A DNA stretch of 64,000 bases from Macrolepiota albuminosa (lineage: Eukaryota; Basidiomycota; Agaricomycetes; Agaricales; Agaricaceae). Each line of letters begins with the position of its first letter. Position 1 is the first letter of the stretch. Below the pieces are notes generated by a model, which saw only the letters and a program-made list of their open reading frames with translations, was not told the origin of the DNA and did not search any database. Made by a program: the position numbers and the translations under genes. This document shows positions 32,380 to 45,395 of this stretch, piece by piece. The stretch is from NCBI GenBank assembly GCA_027475525.1, contig JAMWFC010000056.1, positions 248,001 through 312,000 on the forward strand, written 5' to 3'.

Positions 32380-33002
32380 GGATCTAAAATTTATGGGCGG
32401 GACTCTTCCATCTCAGCTAAGATACTATATATATTCAATACTGCACATGACCCAGGTAACGAGTCATTTGCATTTTTCTCCTCTTAATACAGTGTCTCTT
32501 CTTCTTCTGAGTATTGGATAGCAATATATTATGTATTCTCTGAAGTATCTTGCACATTTCAAGGTGCAAGTGGCATAAATGCCAAAGTTTTGCTCTATGG
32601 ACATTTTGATGCCTGAGTGATTTATGATGCGCTCACCATGATTCAGACATAATTCTATGCACAGTTTGCTCTACACCTGCTTGGTCAGGCAAGAACCATG
32701 GTCCAGTTAATGAAAGCAATCTCATCCCCTCCTCAGCAAATTTTGAGGTCCCCTGAACCACTGTCATGTTCTCAGGAGAAGGCACCAGTGCTGTGTAATA
32801 TCATATCATGATATCTACTGTATTGTAACCAGGACCATGTAATGGAGCTCCACAGCCTATAAGATTATCCTAAGAGCTTAATTACATCTTAAACATCTTA
32901 TTTTGTGTCTGATATGATTTTTATGGATTTTATTTTAAGCCTCAAACCTAACCGACATCTGATATATAAAATCTCCATAGTCTACTACATATCTTGAATG
33001 GA
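32380..33002. other. 3' flank of the lyase gene, no gene seen
   Basis: AT-rich, without a coding region that I can support. Confidence 0.55.
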
Positions 33003-33441
33003 CAATCTGAGATGCTGAAAAGGCTTGTTTAAAAGCAATTGCTGCAGAGGAAAGGGCACAGCAGAAGCTTGCTGCTGAAGCTAGGAGGGCAGAAGAGAGA
33101 GAAAGGAAGAAGTCCAAAGCAGAGGTGGCAAAGGCACTGAAGAGGATGGAGGCAGAGCAGGAGAGAGCAAGGAAAAAGGCTGAGAAAGAAGCAAGCAGGT
33201 CAAAGGCAGAACAAAGGAAGCAAAAGGAGAGAGACACACACCATGAAGAAGATGAAAATTCCCCTCCTATCCCTTCTGAACCTCCTGTTCAAAAGTGTCC
33301 TCGACCCACTCCTCGTCGGATAGTTCCTCTCACCACAGCATCCAATCTTGCAGCTGATCTTGACAAAACATCAGCAATTGCTGATGGAAACATGCCTGGT
33401 TGGAATCTTGAGACAATCAACCCCCAGTTGCGACCAAATGT
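33003..33441 (+). pseudogene. Remnant encoding a Lys/Glu/Ala-rich helical segment
   Basis: The frame reads EEKAQ-type repeats (AKALKRMEAEQERARKKAEK) then a Pro-rich part (SPPIPSEPPVQKCPRP). It is a charged coiled-coil-like tail of the kind seen at the ends of some fungal transposase ORFs; the parent protein is not identifiable. Confidence 0.35.
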
Positions 33442-34118
33442 GCAGATATGAGCACATCAAGCTGGCATCCAGGAGAAATTACATCACCCGAAGCACTCCT
33501 CAGCATTCTCCGACATTGACTTGTTTCTCACTCAAAGACGGTTTTTGTCAAAAAATATTCACAGCGCAACTAATACACATCATAAAATTAATGAATCCTA
33601 GACTTGCAACAATAAATGAGTTATCTAACAGACTGTATACTCAGTTTTGTGCAAAGTGGACAGAAAAATGTGTGGAAAGACAGTTTTGTTCAAATGACCC
33701 GTTAGTGGGTCATGTGCAGTACATATGGTATGAAAGAATGATAAATCAGCATTGTTGTTCCGTAGCACTTATAAACCCTTTGACTTTCCCTTGTTTAGTT
33801 GTTTGGCTGGTAATTAGCTTCTGCTGGGCTTGCTGCCATACAATCATTTATGTAGAACATTCATAAGTGCTATGCACTAGTAGAATGTAGTTCATTCACT
33901 GGCCTTCATCATGAGATGACTGTAAGGGAAATGCATAACATCTGTGGAACTCCTTCCACAGAGCCAGTGAGCACCAGTGACAAGCAGGAGTCAAGCAGGC
34001 ATAGAGGCAAGCAAGGGACCAGCAAGGCTAACTGAGTGGTCAGATGTTGCTAGACAGCTTACAGTAGGTTTGGTGTGTAGGCCAGAAGAACACTGCTATT
34101 GTTTAGCCTGGAAATATT
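33442..34118. other. Non-coding stretch
   Basis: I see no supported gene or element here. Confidence 0.45.
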
Positions 34119-34266
34119 CTATCCATAGAGGTAAGTGAAGCCTGTATTGAGGAGCCAAAGCCAGAGATGTCCTGTGTCCAAAAAAGTCACTTGAGTCTCC
34201 AGATTGACAAGTGTTGGTAGTCCTATAGTGTCCCTTGATGCACTTAGTCTGAGTAGAAGCCCATCA
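34119..34266 (-). repeat. Diverged LTR fragment related to gypsy-B
   Basis: The reverse complement of 34200-34266 closely follows the first bases of the gypsy-B LTR (TGATAGGCTTCTACTCGGAC..., here TGATGGGCTTCTACTCAGAC). The similarity fades toward 34119. It is an old, truncated LTR of the same family. Confidence 0.7.
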
Positions 34267-34467
34267 ATGGTCAGCAAGGTAAAGAATGACAAGACACTTC
34301 TTTTTGATGCCAGGAGAAGTTTTATCAATGAAGCTATCCTGCTACTGAAGAGCAAGCTTTCTGACAAGGAGATGAACAGGTGGTTGAAGGACAGTGTGAA
34401 TAAATAGGCCCAAAAGAGCAGCAAGAGAGGAGAATGAAGTGGGGGCAAAAGACAATCTGATCTATCA

Positions 34468-35010
34468 ATGGCACCAAAACAAGAAAAGTGGATAGATTAT
34501 AGGCTGGCAGCAGGATATTTGTCTGGTCTAGCATCAATTCTCAAGAAAAGAAAACAGCTGAGTCCTCCAACAGCAGGAGATTCCTCTGTTTTATTGCCAA
34601 CCTCCAAGAAGCAAAAACAGCTGAGTCTGCCACCTGCTCCTTGTTGCCACTTGGTGACTTACATTGGTCAACATCCACTTTCCCATACCCATCATATACA
34701 GGAGGAGCAGGAGGACAAAAATGAAGATAAGGACAAAGAAGAAAAGGAAAAACAAGAGGGAAGGATACTAAAGGGGGAAATTACTAGAGAGATGTTGTCG
34801 GGCAGGTATCTGAAGATGGCACCTCATTGCAAGAGTCAGCACATCAACCCTCCTTGCCAATATTGCACAAGTAAGCAACTACAATGTGTCAGAACAAAGG
34901 GCAGCATGGCATGTGATTCTTGCTAGCTCTTTTGCAAATGAACATGCAGCCTGACCATTGTCAAAAAGACCACTAAGCCTAGCAAGAAAGAAAAGAGGAA
35001 AAAACTACTG
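34468..35010 (+). pseudogene. Cys-cluster (zinc-binding-like) protein remnant
   Basis: The frame from 34468 holds a charged region (EEQEDKNEDKDKEEKEKQEG) then PPCQYCTSKQLQCVRT and ACDSC, i.e. C-x2-C-x6-C-x8-C-x2-C. A stop codon at about 34924 follows the fifth Cys; readable sequence continues beyond (LFCK, TCSLT, KKTTKPSKKEKRKK). Genes with this Cys pattern followed by coiled coils are common in Agaricomycetes; their function is unknown to me. Confidence 0.5.
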
Positions 35011-37239
35011 ACAAGAAAATCAGTGACAATTATTGAGAGTGATGATGGTATGAAAGTCTTTTCCTGCTCAAATAGCTAACCAATAGTTAGTAGATGAACC
35101 ATCCAGTCCAATTGCAGGACCATCAAAACCATCCATTTGTCCATCAAAGCTGTTGACCTTCAACTGCCCAATAAATTCTCTTTCAGTCAAGGGTAAGGAC
35201 AAGAAGCAGGCAGTGGAGTCTGGTCATAATGAGGCCATTGTGGCTGGTGTGATGGAAGAGATAGAGAGCTATTTAGACAAGATGGAGAATGGGTTCCAAG
35301 AAGCTTTGTAGAATGTTGAGGTGCAAGTGCAGGAGGAATTTGTCATAGCTGAGGAGAGCTAGTTACCATATATTGAAAACTTCTTCTATTGCTACCAGAC
35401 TCAAGTTGACATGCTTAATAGCTGCATAGATAACGTTGAGGCCAATGTTTCTCTTATGGGTAACACACTTGCTAGCTACAATGGACAGATCCATTCAGAT
35501 GGAGAAGGAGATCTGCAATATTTGGGGTGTGGTCAATGCTTTGCAGAGTCAACTTCACATTTCTACTTGTCCCTCCAGTCCATCAGCTTGGGATGATGTG
35601 ACAGTGCCTCCAACAGGCCACAGTGGACTTGGACCCATTGCTGAAGAAGAAGAATCTACTGCTGACAAATCTCCTGCCACTGCTGACATATTTATTCCTA
35701 CTGCTGACGTATCCATTCTTACTGGTGACATATTTGTTCCCACTAATGACACCTCTGCCTCTGCTGCTGATGTATCTGCTTCAATCACCATCACTCCATC
35801 CCTACTTTGACAAGCATCTCTCTCACTCCCTCAACTATTTTCTGTCTCTCTGCCAGTCTCTGTGTAACAAAGTTACAGGGTTGTAATAGTTTACAGGTCA
35901 CACTGCACAGAATCAGACAAGTCCAGTCTATTGTCTATGTAGTATAACACAAAATTAAGCTGCTTATTAAGCAGCATGTAAATAAGTATTTGTAGTATTT
36001 GTAAATAAAATTATATTATAGTAAATATAATATACTTTTAGCTAAGTATACTAATTAAAAGCTATGTAGCCATGGCCACATAGCATGCTATGCTACACTC
36101 TGCCAAGAAGCCTCTCTCTGGCCCAAGAAGACAGGCTTGCAGTAACTTTTGAAGTAGTCAGCTGCTAATTCAATGGACCCAATCATCTAATTGGCTTACT
36201 GAAAGATGCAAAGTGACAGAAGACAGATGAAGATGGACATTTTAATATTGCAGAATTTTTTATTCTTTTCAATAGACATTGCTATATTTTTGTAATACTA
36301 TAGTTTACAAAAATGTAATATAAGTTTATAACTTTCTCCCTCTCTCCCACATCAATGATGGTGAACTGGTCAAATGATTTTAATGCAGCTGCTACTCCTC
36401 ATTGCTATCATAAATGTTCTCATCTCACAGAATGTTGAGCACACTTCTTGACACTCTATATTAAGTAGAACTATTACTAGAGCCATTAATTGGAAGGTCT
36501 GAATAATTCCATCCTTTTTAATGTAAGAGGTGGATAGTAGTGGCATCCACCACTGCTATATTACCACCACATTTGTCCTGAGCAAAATCATCTTAAATGG
36601 AATTGTCCTGAGCAGAAACTGATATATTCAGTCCAGATTTATTGTGAACAGTGGATCTGTTGTGGTGCTGAGGCTCTGAAGTGTGTGGTGAGTGTAAGAC
36701 AGGGGGTCCCTGCTGTAAGTCAGGCAGTGGTGCGTATAATAAGCTAGGTGACAGGAGAAGTGCAGCCCCTAGTTGCCCCTCCAAGTTAGCTGCACATCTA
36801 GTGGCTGAAGTAGATTTGCTGTCAGCAGCTCCATCATTAGCAATTGTTCCACTGTTGCTATTAACTTCCACTGATGGTGTTGGTCTCTGTTTCTAATTTT
36901 TTCCTCTATTTTTGTGTGTAGTCTTCCATGCTGCCACTGCTGCTGCATTTTTTTCACAATCAGCTCAGGTCCCATACTCAGCAGCTACTAGCTCCTTATG
37001 ATAGTTGAGATAGAAGGTGTCATCAGATCTATGCTGTCCTTGACAGTCTCTCCAGAAATTCAGCAGATGCAATAGCTCTGGCTGACCAAGATTATAGGGA
37101 TTTTGAAATATCAGACTCTTTAGAAGATACCTTGAATGTATGAATTGCTGATCATTGGTCCTAACTGATTTGTAAGAAGCAGATTCATACTGGTAACTAG
37201 ACACAATTTCTGACAGTGTAATCAGATAATGAAGAAAGG
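35011..37239. other. Decayed and AT-rich region
   Basis: 35060-35600 may be the continuation of the Cys-cluster pseudogene (acidic helix VMEEIESYLDKMENGFQEAL, then YCYQTQVDMLNSCIDNVEAN). 35640-35810 encodes a degenerate Thr/Ser/Asp repeat (DIFIPTADVSILTGD-like). Nothing is recognised from 35880 to 37239, which is strongly AT-rich around 35940-36060. Confidence 0.4.
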
Positions 37240-37397
37240 TGAGGTGGTCTTGTGATCCAGCAAGGAACAAAAGGGAGAACAGGGTGGGGTCTTTGCCTGA
37301 CGTGATTGCGTGGTCACAAGGTTCAACACTTTTTTCCTCTGCGGCCATGTCATTACATCTCTTCACCATGCTCTAGTTGAGCTCGTCTCAGAATTTA
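37240..37397 (+). repeat. Split direct repeat A1 of the Ngaro-like element
   Basis: It matches 57252-57408 with about 10 percent differences; both include TTGTGATCCAGCAAGGAACA and CTTTGCCTGACGTGAT. Confidence 0.85.
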
Positions 37398-37437
37398 GTT
37401 TACTTCAAAATAAAATGTTTCATCTGTCATTGCCTCT

Positions 37438-38803
37438 GGAAAAGGTACCAGCTATGATTACTATTGTTGTTGACCCATATTCAGAGCTGCTGCCAGATTT
37501 TATGCTGGATGAGCATAAGTTTACCAGAGAGGTGGTGATCTATGACAGAGCTGGGATGTCACATCAGAGAGCTGCAGAAATTTTGTTGGAAAGGTGGAGA
37601 GAAGCTTGGGAGCAAAGAAAAACTCAGTGGACAGAAGAGAGGGAAGAGAGGGAAGCAGCTAGAGCAGATGCCCCACAGCAGGAGAGGCAGGAAGAAGGGA
37701 GGGGGAGGAGCCAAACTTTGGATGCCGTTTTCATTTGAGGAAGAGCCTCTAGGGAAGCATCCCCAGAAGAGATCAATGAAGGACCAAAGTAAGTGTCCAG
37801 GAAAGCCATTTCAGAGGTAGTGGACTACCCACCTGCTGATGATGTCCAAAAGTGAATCAGTAGCAGATACAGTTTATGGCTACTGACCTGTGTAACAATG
37901 TGTTGGGCATGCTAAGATTGAGGGAGTCACAGGCAGGACCCAGAGAACAAGTCCAAAAATAAGTTGAACAGTGAGATTTGGCAGAAGTCAGTAATGATAG
38001 TTGGCAAAGAGGTATGGCAAGGAGAGTGTGCTAATGACAAAGTGCACCTAAAAGGAAGGGGAGATGAATACGGGCAAGTGCGGCAAGAGGATGCAGGAAG
38101 AAAACTGGAGGCTTAGCAATAACTAAGCAGCATGATGCCTGCCGTAGGTGCAAGGCACGTAGGTTCTGTAGGCATAACTGTGGCAAGCAGGCTAAGAGTG
38201 TTTAGACAATTGGCGACTATGAACTTAGTCAGCTCAAAAGAAATCTGAACCATAGAGTGAACCGAGGGGTGTAAAGTGGGGTACTCTGTTCTGTTCTAAC
38301 TAGTGACAATGGTAAGTATTTATAGTAAAACACCAAGTCCCCATTACCAAGTAGCTAAAGGTTGCAACAGGGCAGTGAACTGTAAGTAATGTAATTAATC
38401 GTCATGCATTAAACTAAATGTTGAGAAATGAAGCCAGCAAGCTGTCCACCTGGCTAAGTGAGGGGTGCCAAGAGATGTCAGGTGCCAGGGTAACTGTCAG
38501 GCCGTCCATCACAAGTAAATGACATTATGCCTAGTTTGTAAGTGCTATCGTTGGCCAGCCATGCCACTTGCTGATTGATTGCTGTTACTTATCACTGTTT
38601 GCTGGTGGTGTGATGCCTGCTGTCATTCCAGCTGCTGCTGGCACTATCACTGATTGGATCTGTTGCCTGCCATGTGTGGCCATCAGGTAAGGTCTAAACT
38701 GGATAAATTGTGTGCGCTAAATTTGGCATGCACATGGCAAGGTGTCCAGAACCAATGCCGAGCCTGCCGTTAATGCACCTAGCCTGTATGGGGTCTTATC
38801 ACC
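37438..38803 (+). other. 5' region of the Ngaro-like element, degenerate coding sequence
   Basis: 37438-37738 reads a protein-like stretch (ITIVVDPYSELLPDF ... LLERWREAWEQRKTQWTEER). About 38143-38205 gives DACRRCKARRFCRHNC, a Cys-rich motif. No continuous frame is present from 37740 to 38800. Confidence 0.45.
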
Positions 38804-39127
38804 ATGCATTTTGCAATCAAAAAACTGAGAGAACATGATTACATCAAACTGAGTTACTTCACACCTGAAGCGTGGATGGAAGCAACCAAAACTGAATCTG
38901 TGTCCTCCAATGATGTTTTTATGTTGATGCAGGAAGAGAGCATTTTGGCTCTAAAACCAGCCTCCAATTTTCGAACTAAAGCAAAAGTCCTGCAAGACAA
39001 GGACCTCACCTGGGAACAGCTGAGTGTTGTGTCTTTGTGTTTCCTAGAACACATAATTCAGGAAAAATGGCTGAACAACATGGTCGATGCCATGCACATC
39101 TTTTTTCTTCAGGCTAATGCACCATAA
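38804..39127 (+). pseudogene. Gag-like region of the Ngaro-like element
   Basis: The sequence reads KLREHDYIKLSYFTPEAW ... ASNFRTKAKVLQDKDLTWEQ ... CFLEHIIQEKW, matching my memory of the Gag-like protein that precedes RT in basidiomycete Ngaro elements (YVxLWYFTPEG pattern). The similarity probably continues degenerately to about 39330. Confidence 0.6.
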
Positions 39128-39608
39128 GCTTCAAAACAAGGGTGACAAAAAAAACAAAGTGCTCCTAATGTATCAAGCCAGAGCCAGACAAGAATGGCAC
39201 CAGCAGCTAAAAAAACCCACCCAAGGATGGGATTTTTGACCTGGGGTTAATTGATGAAAAGTTTCTCAGAACCCTGAAAGACCAGTTGTATGACATAAAG
39301 AGGAGAGCACTCATGACAGGTCAGAATGTATTTCATTCGGGGATGAGGCAGTAACTAACAGTCTTCATACCTTCTTTTGATCACTTGGTTACTCCAAAAT
39401 TGATGAATTTGGACTCAATTGATGATTGGGGCACCCCTTGCACAAAAAACTATAAAATGCATAATGATGACACTCTCGTCTGCACATATCTGCAACACTC
39501 TCGCCTGCTCATAATGTCAATTCAACAATCATGCATGTTGTGCCAAAAAAAAAAATCATGCATACATGATGATAACAAAACTAAAACATATGGTCAGAAT
39601 CACTGTTT

Positions 39609-40097
39609 GTGACTAATTGCACACTGGTGTTATCCCAAACAGAACTAATGGCTCTAAAAGCCAATGCATTAGCAGTGTCCAGTTTAAGTAGGCAAAAAAG
39701 AAAGCGGTCTCCATTGCCAGAGCAGAGCAGGGATCAAAGTAGAGTGTATGAGCCAAAATTCAGCAGAGCAAAGAAAGCCCAGGAGTTTTTTCCCATCCAT
39801 GCAGGCAGCTTGACCAAGAGGATCAACATCTCCAATGCTGCCTACGTGGTTTGTCTTAATTGTCACACACACAAAATCTGGAATTGCACAGCTCAAATGA
39901 TGTGGAATAGACAGAGAACCTGGGTACAAAGAAACAGAAACAATCGACTTATTAACCCAGAAGGGGGAGAGATCTGCATAGATTGGCAGAAGCCCAGGGG
40001 ATGCAGAATTGTATTGTACAATCACAAACACAAGTGCTTGGGATGCGAAAAAAGAGATCATGGTGCTCAGAAGTGCTATCTTGCACAGCCACTTTAA
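39609..40097 (+). pseudogene. Zinc-finger part of the Ngaro-like Gag
   Basis: Motifs VCLNCHTHKIWNC, EICIDWQKPRGC and HKCLGCEKRDHGAQKC give a CxxC...DWQ-x-G-C...CxxC-x4-H-x4-C layout that is characteristic of these elements just upstream of RT. Confidence 0.68.
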
Positions 40098-40168
40098 GTT
40101 CGTGACCCCATATAAAACAGACAACTGGCAAGGAGAAATTCAGAATCAAAAGCAGATTTCACAACCTG

Positions 40169-40860
40169 ATGGAACAGCTGGAGCATGGATTTGATGCAGG
40201 CATTCCAGAAATATCTCGAACTATTGTTCCTGAAAACAGAAAATCAATTGAGCAGCTTAAAGAAAAATTCTGGAAAATTGCTAAAGCAGAGTTTGCCAGT
40301 GGACGATACCTGGGTCCATTCACCCAAGAGCAAGTGGAGAAGGTCATCAGGCCATTTCAATCATTCCTAATACACATTATATCCAAGCCAAACAAATCAG
40401 GGAAGTTTAGGCTTATTTAGAATCTTTCCTTTCCTCATACTCCTATAGATGACATGGCCTTGATTAATAGCAGAATCGACTCTTCAGACTTTCCATGTAC
40501 TTGGGGAATGTTTGGAGTGGTGTCCTTGCTCATTGCAAGACTCCCTCCAGGGTCACAGACAGCAATGCATAATGTCAAAGAAGCATACAGAACCATTCTA
40601 ATCAAGCCATCTCAGTGGCCAGGCATTGTGGTTCGACTTCCTGGATCAAATGCCTTTGCAGTGGATACAATGGACTGCTTTGGCCTGGCTTCAGGCTGCG
40701 GCTGCTATGGCACTGTTAGCGATGCAGGTGCTCAGATCATACGAGCTAATGGAATGGGGCCACTGTCTCAGTGGGTGGATGATCACATTTTCTTTAGGAT
40801 TCAAAGAGAATTTTTATCACATTACAATGAGTCAAGGAAGCGATAGGCAAACAACATTAA
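40169..40860 (+). pseudogene. Ngaro-type reverse transcriptase
   Basis: The sequence reads GRYLGPFTQEQVEKVIRPFQ, IISKPNKSGKFRLI, then a stop (about 40418), MALINSRIDSSDFPCTWG, VKEAYRTILIKPSQWPGIVV, CFGLASGCGCYG and the catalytic box QWVDDHIFF (about 40773-40800). Order and wording fit DIRS/Ngaro RTs. Confidence 0.85.
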
Positions 40861-41389
40861 GGACGGAGATGGGGAGAAGCATGTGGGAGGCAGACTTTGG
40901 TTCCAAGGAGCAAAAAATTTTGATGGCTGCTTCGACAAGTATGATGAGGACATGTTGCAACTCATCAGAGATCTCGCACCCTCTTCTCCAAGAGCTAAAG
41001 AAGACATGCCTTTTATCTACACTATCCAGAACATTGATGCCATCTCAGATAAACTCGGCATTCCTTGAGAATGAGGAAAAGACATTTCCTTTAGGGATGT
41101 GGTGCCATACATTGGGTTTGAGTGGGATCTCAGGCTACATCAAGTCTGAATCACAGCAGAAAAGAGACACAAATACCAACAAGCCATCATCAACTGGGAA
41201 AGCAAGCAAACACACACTCTGGAGGAAACTCAGAAGTTGTACGGAAAACTACTCCATGCATGTCTGGTTCTCCCTGCAGAATGTGCTTTTCTTACCAACC
41301 TGGAAACCCTCATGGGACTGTTTCACAATAGTCCATTCAAACCACAGACTCTTTCTCAGAAGACACCAGAGGATTTGTTCTGGTGGAAG

Positions 41390-41806
41390 TGAGTACTATC
41401 TCAGTCAGTGGCGAGACCAATTCTGGAACCACAATCCACCCTTGACATTAAAGCCTACTCTGATGCCAGCTCAGCAGTTGGGATTGGGATCATGATTGGA
41501 GAAAAATGGCATGCATGGAAGTTGGTACCAGACTGGAAAAGGGATGGAAGAGACATTGGCTGGGAAGAGGCAGCTGGGTTCATATTCCTTGTTGCAGCCA
41601 TCATCCTCAAAAAAAGTGGAGGCAGACATTACAAAGTATATGGTGACAATAAAGAAGTCATTGAAGGATGGTGGGTTGGGCGAAGCAGAAACTATCAGAT
41701 CAACAAAATTTTCAAAAGAGTTCACAAGCAATGTGAAGAGAACGGACTCACAATATGCACTAGATATGTTCCAAGCAAGCTTAACTCAGCAGATAGACCC
41801 TCATGA
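41390..41806 (+). pseudogene. RNase H domain of the Ngaro-like element
   Basis: Catalytic-type residues are seen in IKAYSDASSAVGIGIMIG, GWEEAAGFIFLVAAI, YKVYGDNKEVIEGW and RYVPSKLNSADRPS, as in DIRS/Ngaro RNase H. The frame continues to 42157 with loss of order, ending ...LRPHV at the gypsy-B insertion. Confidence 0.85.
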
Positions 41807-42157
41807 GGTCAATACTCACTCAGAAGTCTCCTGCTACCCCTCATTCCAATTCTGTGTGAATTTGAGGAGTTTATCATTAACTTTGATGAACCATCCTGCA
41901 TTGCCAAAATCGACAAAGAGCAAGAGTATGAGCTATATGAGAGAGAAAATGATCTCCAGTTGAGTAAAACATGAGATGGATCGGAAGTCCTTACTCAAGA
42001 CACAAGCTGGGAGCAGTGGTCCTTTGAGAAGCACTGACAAGGCACATAAGCAATTTCATCCAATCACAGCCACAAAGGATGATAAGCAAACTCTACACAA
42101 ACCGAAGCCTTACTCCATAGGCTTAGAACTTGTTTCGTCCTCCTTAAGACCACACGT

Positions 42158-43306
42158 TGATAGGCTTCTACTCGGACTGAGCGCATCAAGGGACATTATA
42201 GGCCAACCAACACTTGACGTACTCAGGACTCTAGCGACCAGTTGGGAATATAGAGCAGCTCTGGCTCTGGTAAACTACTACAGGATTTAGACATTTATCC
42301 TAACCTCTAGCTACCAAGCCTGCAGCACACTCCATTCACCTATCCCAAGGACGAAGGAGGCTCATAACGTATAGCGCTAACATGACGGCGGGAGAGGACT
42401 CTAACTAAACCCCGATCACTTCCAGAAGGAGCCAGCAGCAGGTGCTGCCATTTGGACGAGGCACTTCAATCAGAAGTCTAAAAGGATCAATGACGGCAGC
42501 ACTGAATATACTTAAATCCGACATCTGAACCTGCCAGGAACTGATACAATGAGTAGCGCTGACATTAGTGCTCACAGCGTCTGTCAAGGATTTTCCAACC
42601 ATACCCCGGAACAGCCTGGCCAATCGGAGTTATAGTAAAAGTGAGCAGACTCATACAATTCTAAGTCAATATAGAGTTGCCACTGGTCGCCATGGGTCAT
42701 AACGCTGTTGGTCGCCGTCAGCCATGTGCAAAAGGTCACTGTTGACAGGTCACCGTTAGAGGAAACCGCGAGGAGAGGCGCTAGGAGGTAGTGCCGCAGA
42801 TGGACTTGTATCTTGGCAAACACGGTAGTGCATAATATATAAAATAGCTACTTTACATGTATATAACAACGAATCGTAACCCCTCGAACACACAGTTACA
42901 CTTAGCATTCAATATATAAAATAGCTACTTTACATGTATATAACAACGAATCGTAACCCCTCGAACACACAGTTACACTTAGCATTCAACTCACGCTAGC
43001 TTCCTTTGACTTCATCACTAAGTCGGGTGCTAGCCTCGTCTATCTCGTCTTCCTCGTTTATGGTGCCACCTACGGGCACAATACGCTGCGCTATTCGTCT
43101 TTTCTTCAATATCTTTGCCTAAACTACGACGCTTACCGTCTGCCAGGTAGCCCCCAAAGCGCTATAATCTAGTGCATCGTTTTACTACCTCTACTTGAGC
43201 ACACCGGGACCCTGTCAGGACTCCTCACAACTACGCACGCCAAGCGCTGGAGATGGCATTGTACTGCGTATACGTCTAGCGCACCCAACTACAGTTGGCG
43301 TCATCA
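42158..43306 (+). repeat. 5' LTR of gypsy-B
   Basis: It runs TGATAGGC...GGCGTCATCA. It is colinear with the 3' LTR; most of the ~30 differences are CG versus TG or CA. A TATA-like AATATATAAAATAG lies at about 42834-42847. Confidence 0.93.
42834..42987. repeat. 77-bp tandem duplication (probable assembly overlap)
   Basis: Copies 42834-42910 and 42911-42987 are identical, in the 5' LTR. Confidence 0.9.
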
Positions 43307-43309
43307 TTT

Positions 43310-43327
43310 TGGAGCCCACCGCGAGGG
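43310..43327 (+). promoter_or_regulatory. Primer-binding site of gypsy-B
   Basis: TGGAGCCCACCGCGAGGG lies 3 nt after the 5' LTR. TGG plus 15 bases fits the complement of a tRNA 3' end (acceptor CCA); the tRNA species was not identified. Confidence 0.7.
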
Positions 43328-43386
43328 AGTTCTTCTGAGACAGAATTCTGCTGGAAACTCGAGCCCAGCGACAGCCCCGCCTCCTG

Positions 43387-45368
43387 TTGGAGAGTGCATT
43401 TGAACCAAGTACTACCAACTCACCACACTTACCAGGTGCGCTACCGAGACAGACTTTGGATCAGGAGCTTGAGGCCGCCCCAGACAGCTTAGCCAAAAGC
43501 TTTTTCCCTTTTTCCCGACCATTTGAGTACTTAGCAGGCAAAAATCATACGCCGCTGACTCCTCTAGAAGAGTTATCTAGGTTATTATCGCCAGAACCTA
43601 GCGACTCGGAGCCAACTGAGCCGGTACCTACAACATCAACGCTAAGTAACATGAGCACCACCACTCTTCCTACCTCGACAAACACACCTATCAGTATGGA
43701 TCAGCCGAACAATCAGCGCATGCCACCCCAAAACCACTTCTTGTCACCAAAATGGGACAAAACAAAGCCTCGCGAGCTAACGCAGTACTTCAAGGAGTTG
43801 GAGTATCTGCTACGCAATTGCCAGGTGACCGACAATACACAGATGAAGGAATACGCCACCAGATACGTCTCATACGACACAACCAAATCATGGACAGGGT
43901 TGAAGGAGTTCCAAGGACTTACTAGTGACGCAGTGCCCAGGCCTTTTACCTATGATGAATGGGAAAAGGCTATCATTCATTTATATCCTGGCGCTGAAGA
44001 AGCTACGCATTATACGGTAATGGAAATCCAGAAGCTAGTACAGGACACCTTCACGGCTGGGATCTATACTCTAGGAGCGTTATCGACTTATTATCATGAT
44101 TTCCAACGAATAGCGAGATGGCTGGTCCAAAATGGGAAATTATATGGGAACAAGGAGCGCCGTTTGTTTCAACAAGGATTCCCGACTTCGTTATGGACTA
44201 AGATTGCGCAACGCTTGGAGATCACTATGCATGTCCATCACCCCGAGGAACCCTACGACATAGAAAAGGTCTTTGAGGCAGGAAAGTGGGTATTAAAAGG
44301 CACGGATATGGGTATACCATTACAGCGACCTGGTGCGGACCATGAAGGAATGGCACCCAAGCTAGAGTTGCCAGCACCTAGCACCGCCAATGACCATAAC
44401 GGGTATGTCAAGAAGGAGGATTTGGAGAATGCCGTTAACAATGCAGTCACTAACGTCATGAATAAACTGGAAACCTTGATCTCGACTAGTCTTTCAGCGC
44501 CTAGAAACAACGTACAGATGGGACTTTGTCATTTCTGTGGCGAGGCAGGACATACCATGACCAGGGGTAGGTGCGCTGTACTTGAACAGTACAGATGGGA
44601 CTTTGTCATTTCTGTGGCGAGGCAGGACATACCATGACCAGGGGTAGGTGCGCTGTACTTGAACAGTATCTGCAACAAGGGAAGGCGCGCCGGGGAATGG
44701 ACGGGAAACTAGTCTTACCTTCGGGCGCTAGCATTCCCCTTTATCCCGAGCATAAGACGTTCCAGGGACGCCTTGACGAGTGGCACCGTCGGAACCCCGG
44801 GAACTTAGCGACAGGCAACCTGAATAGCACGGCGACAACAGAAACCGAGGCAACTCCTCAACAAGCACTAATTCACGAAGTACTCCAGCTAAATGCTATC
44901 AGTGAACAACCCACGCTGTCCCGTGAAGAGAGGATTGAGACGCTAGAGAAGGAACTGAAGTCGCTAAAGAATCAGGTCTTCAATGGGGTGGAGATCAAAA
45001 AGGGCAAGCAGCCTTTAAAGGATTATAGACCGTCGGGTGTGACAACAGGCCCCGCCCCAGCACCAGCCTCAACCTCTAGCGCTAATGACGAAGTACCCGA
45101 AGCAACCAAGGCGCCGACCGTCCTGGAGCCACCACTACATCCTTACGCTGGTCTTGGGGGCAACTACGCCCCGCCCCTTAATCGTAACTTCGGAACGTCA
45201 GATAAACCTACGGGGGGATATCGACCCACAGCACCTATATATGATCTGGAGAAGTCTAAGTTAGTTTTTGATCGCATCATGCAAAGTCAGGTTACACTAT
45301 CGGTAGGAGAATTATGCAGCGTGGCGCCAGACGTCAGGAACCAGATGCGTACTGCGGTTACCCCTTGA
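43387..45368 (+). pseudogene. Gypsy-B Gag
   Basis: The open frame begins at 43387; the first ATG codons in it are 43651 and 43696. It encodes a Gag capsid-like region (TKPRELTQYFKELEYLLRNC ... YDTTKSWTGL ... TLGALSTYYHDFQRIARWL ... RRLFQQGFP) and one zinc knuckle, CHFCGEAGHTMTRGRC (C-x2-C-x4-H-x6-C). The tail is Pro/Ala-rich. The 77-bp duplication 44512-44665 duplicates the knuckle. TGA at 45366 (CCT TGA CGA) ends it; the frame reads on after the stop. Confidence 0.88.
44512..44665. repeat. 77-bp tandem duplication (probable assembly overlap)
   Basis: Copies 44512-44588 and 44589-44665 are identical. They repeat the Gag zinc knuckle. Confidence 0.9.
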
Positions 45369-45395
45369 CGAAACGTAGCTAACAATGTAGCGACG

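Noticed and set aside
33125..33451. Lys/Glu-rich ORF as an intact host gene
   Set aside because: No start context, no identifiable family, surrounded by decayed sequence; more likely a transposon tail remnant.
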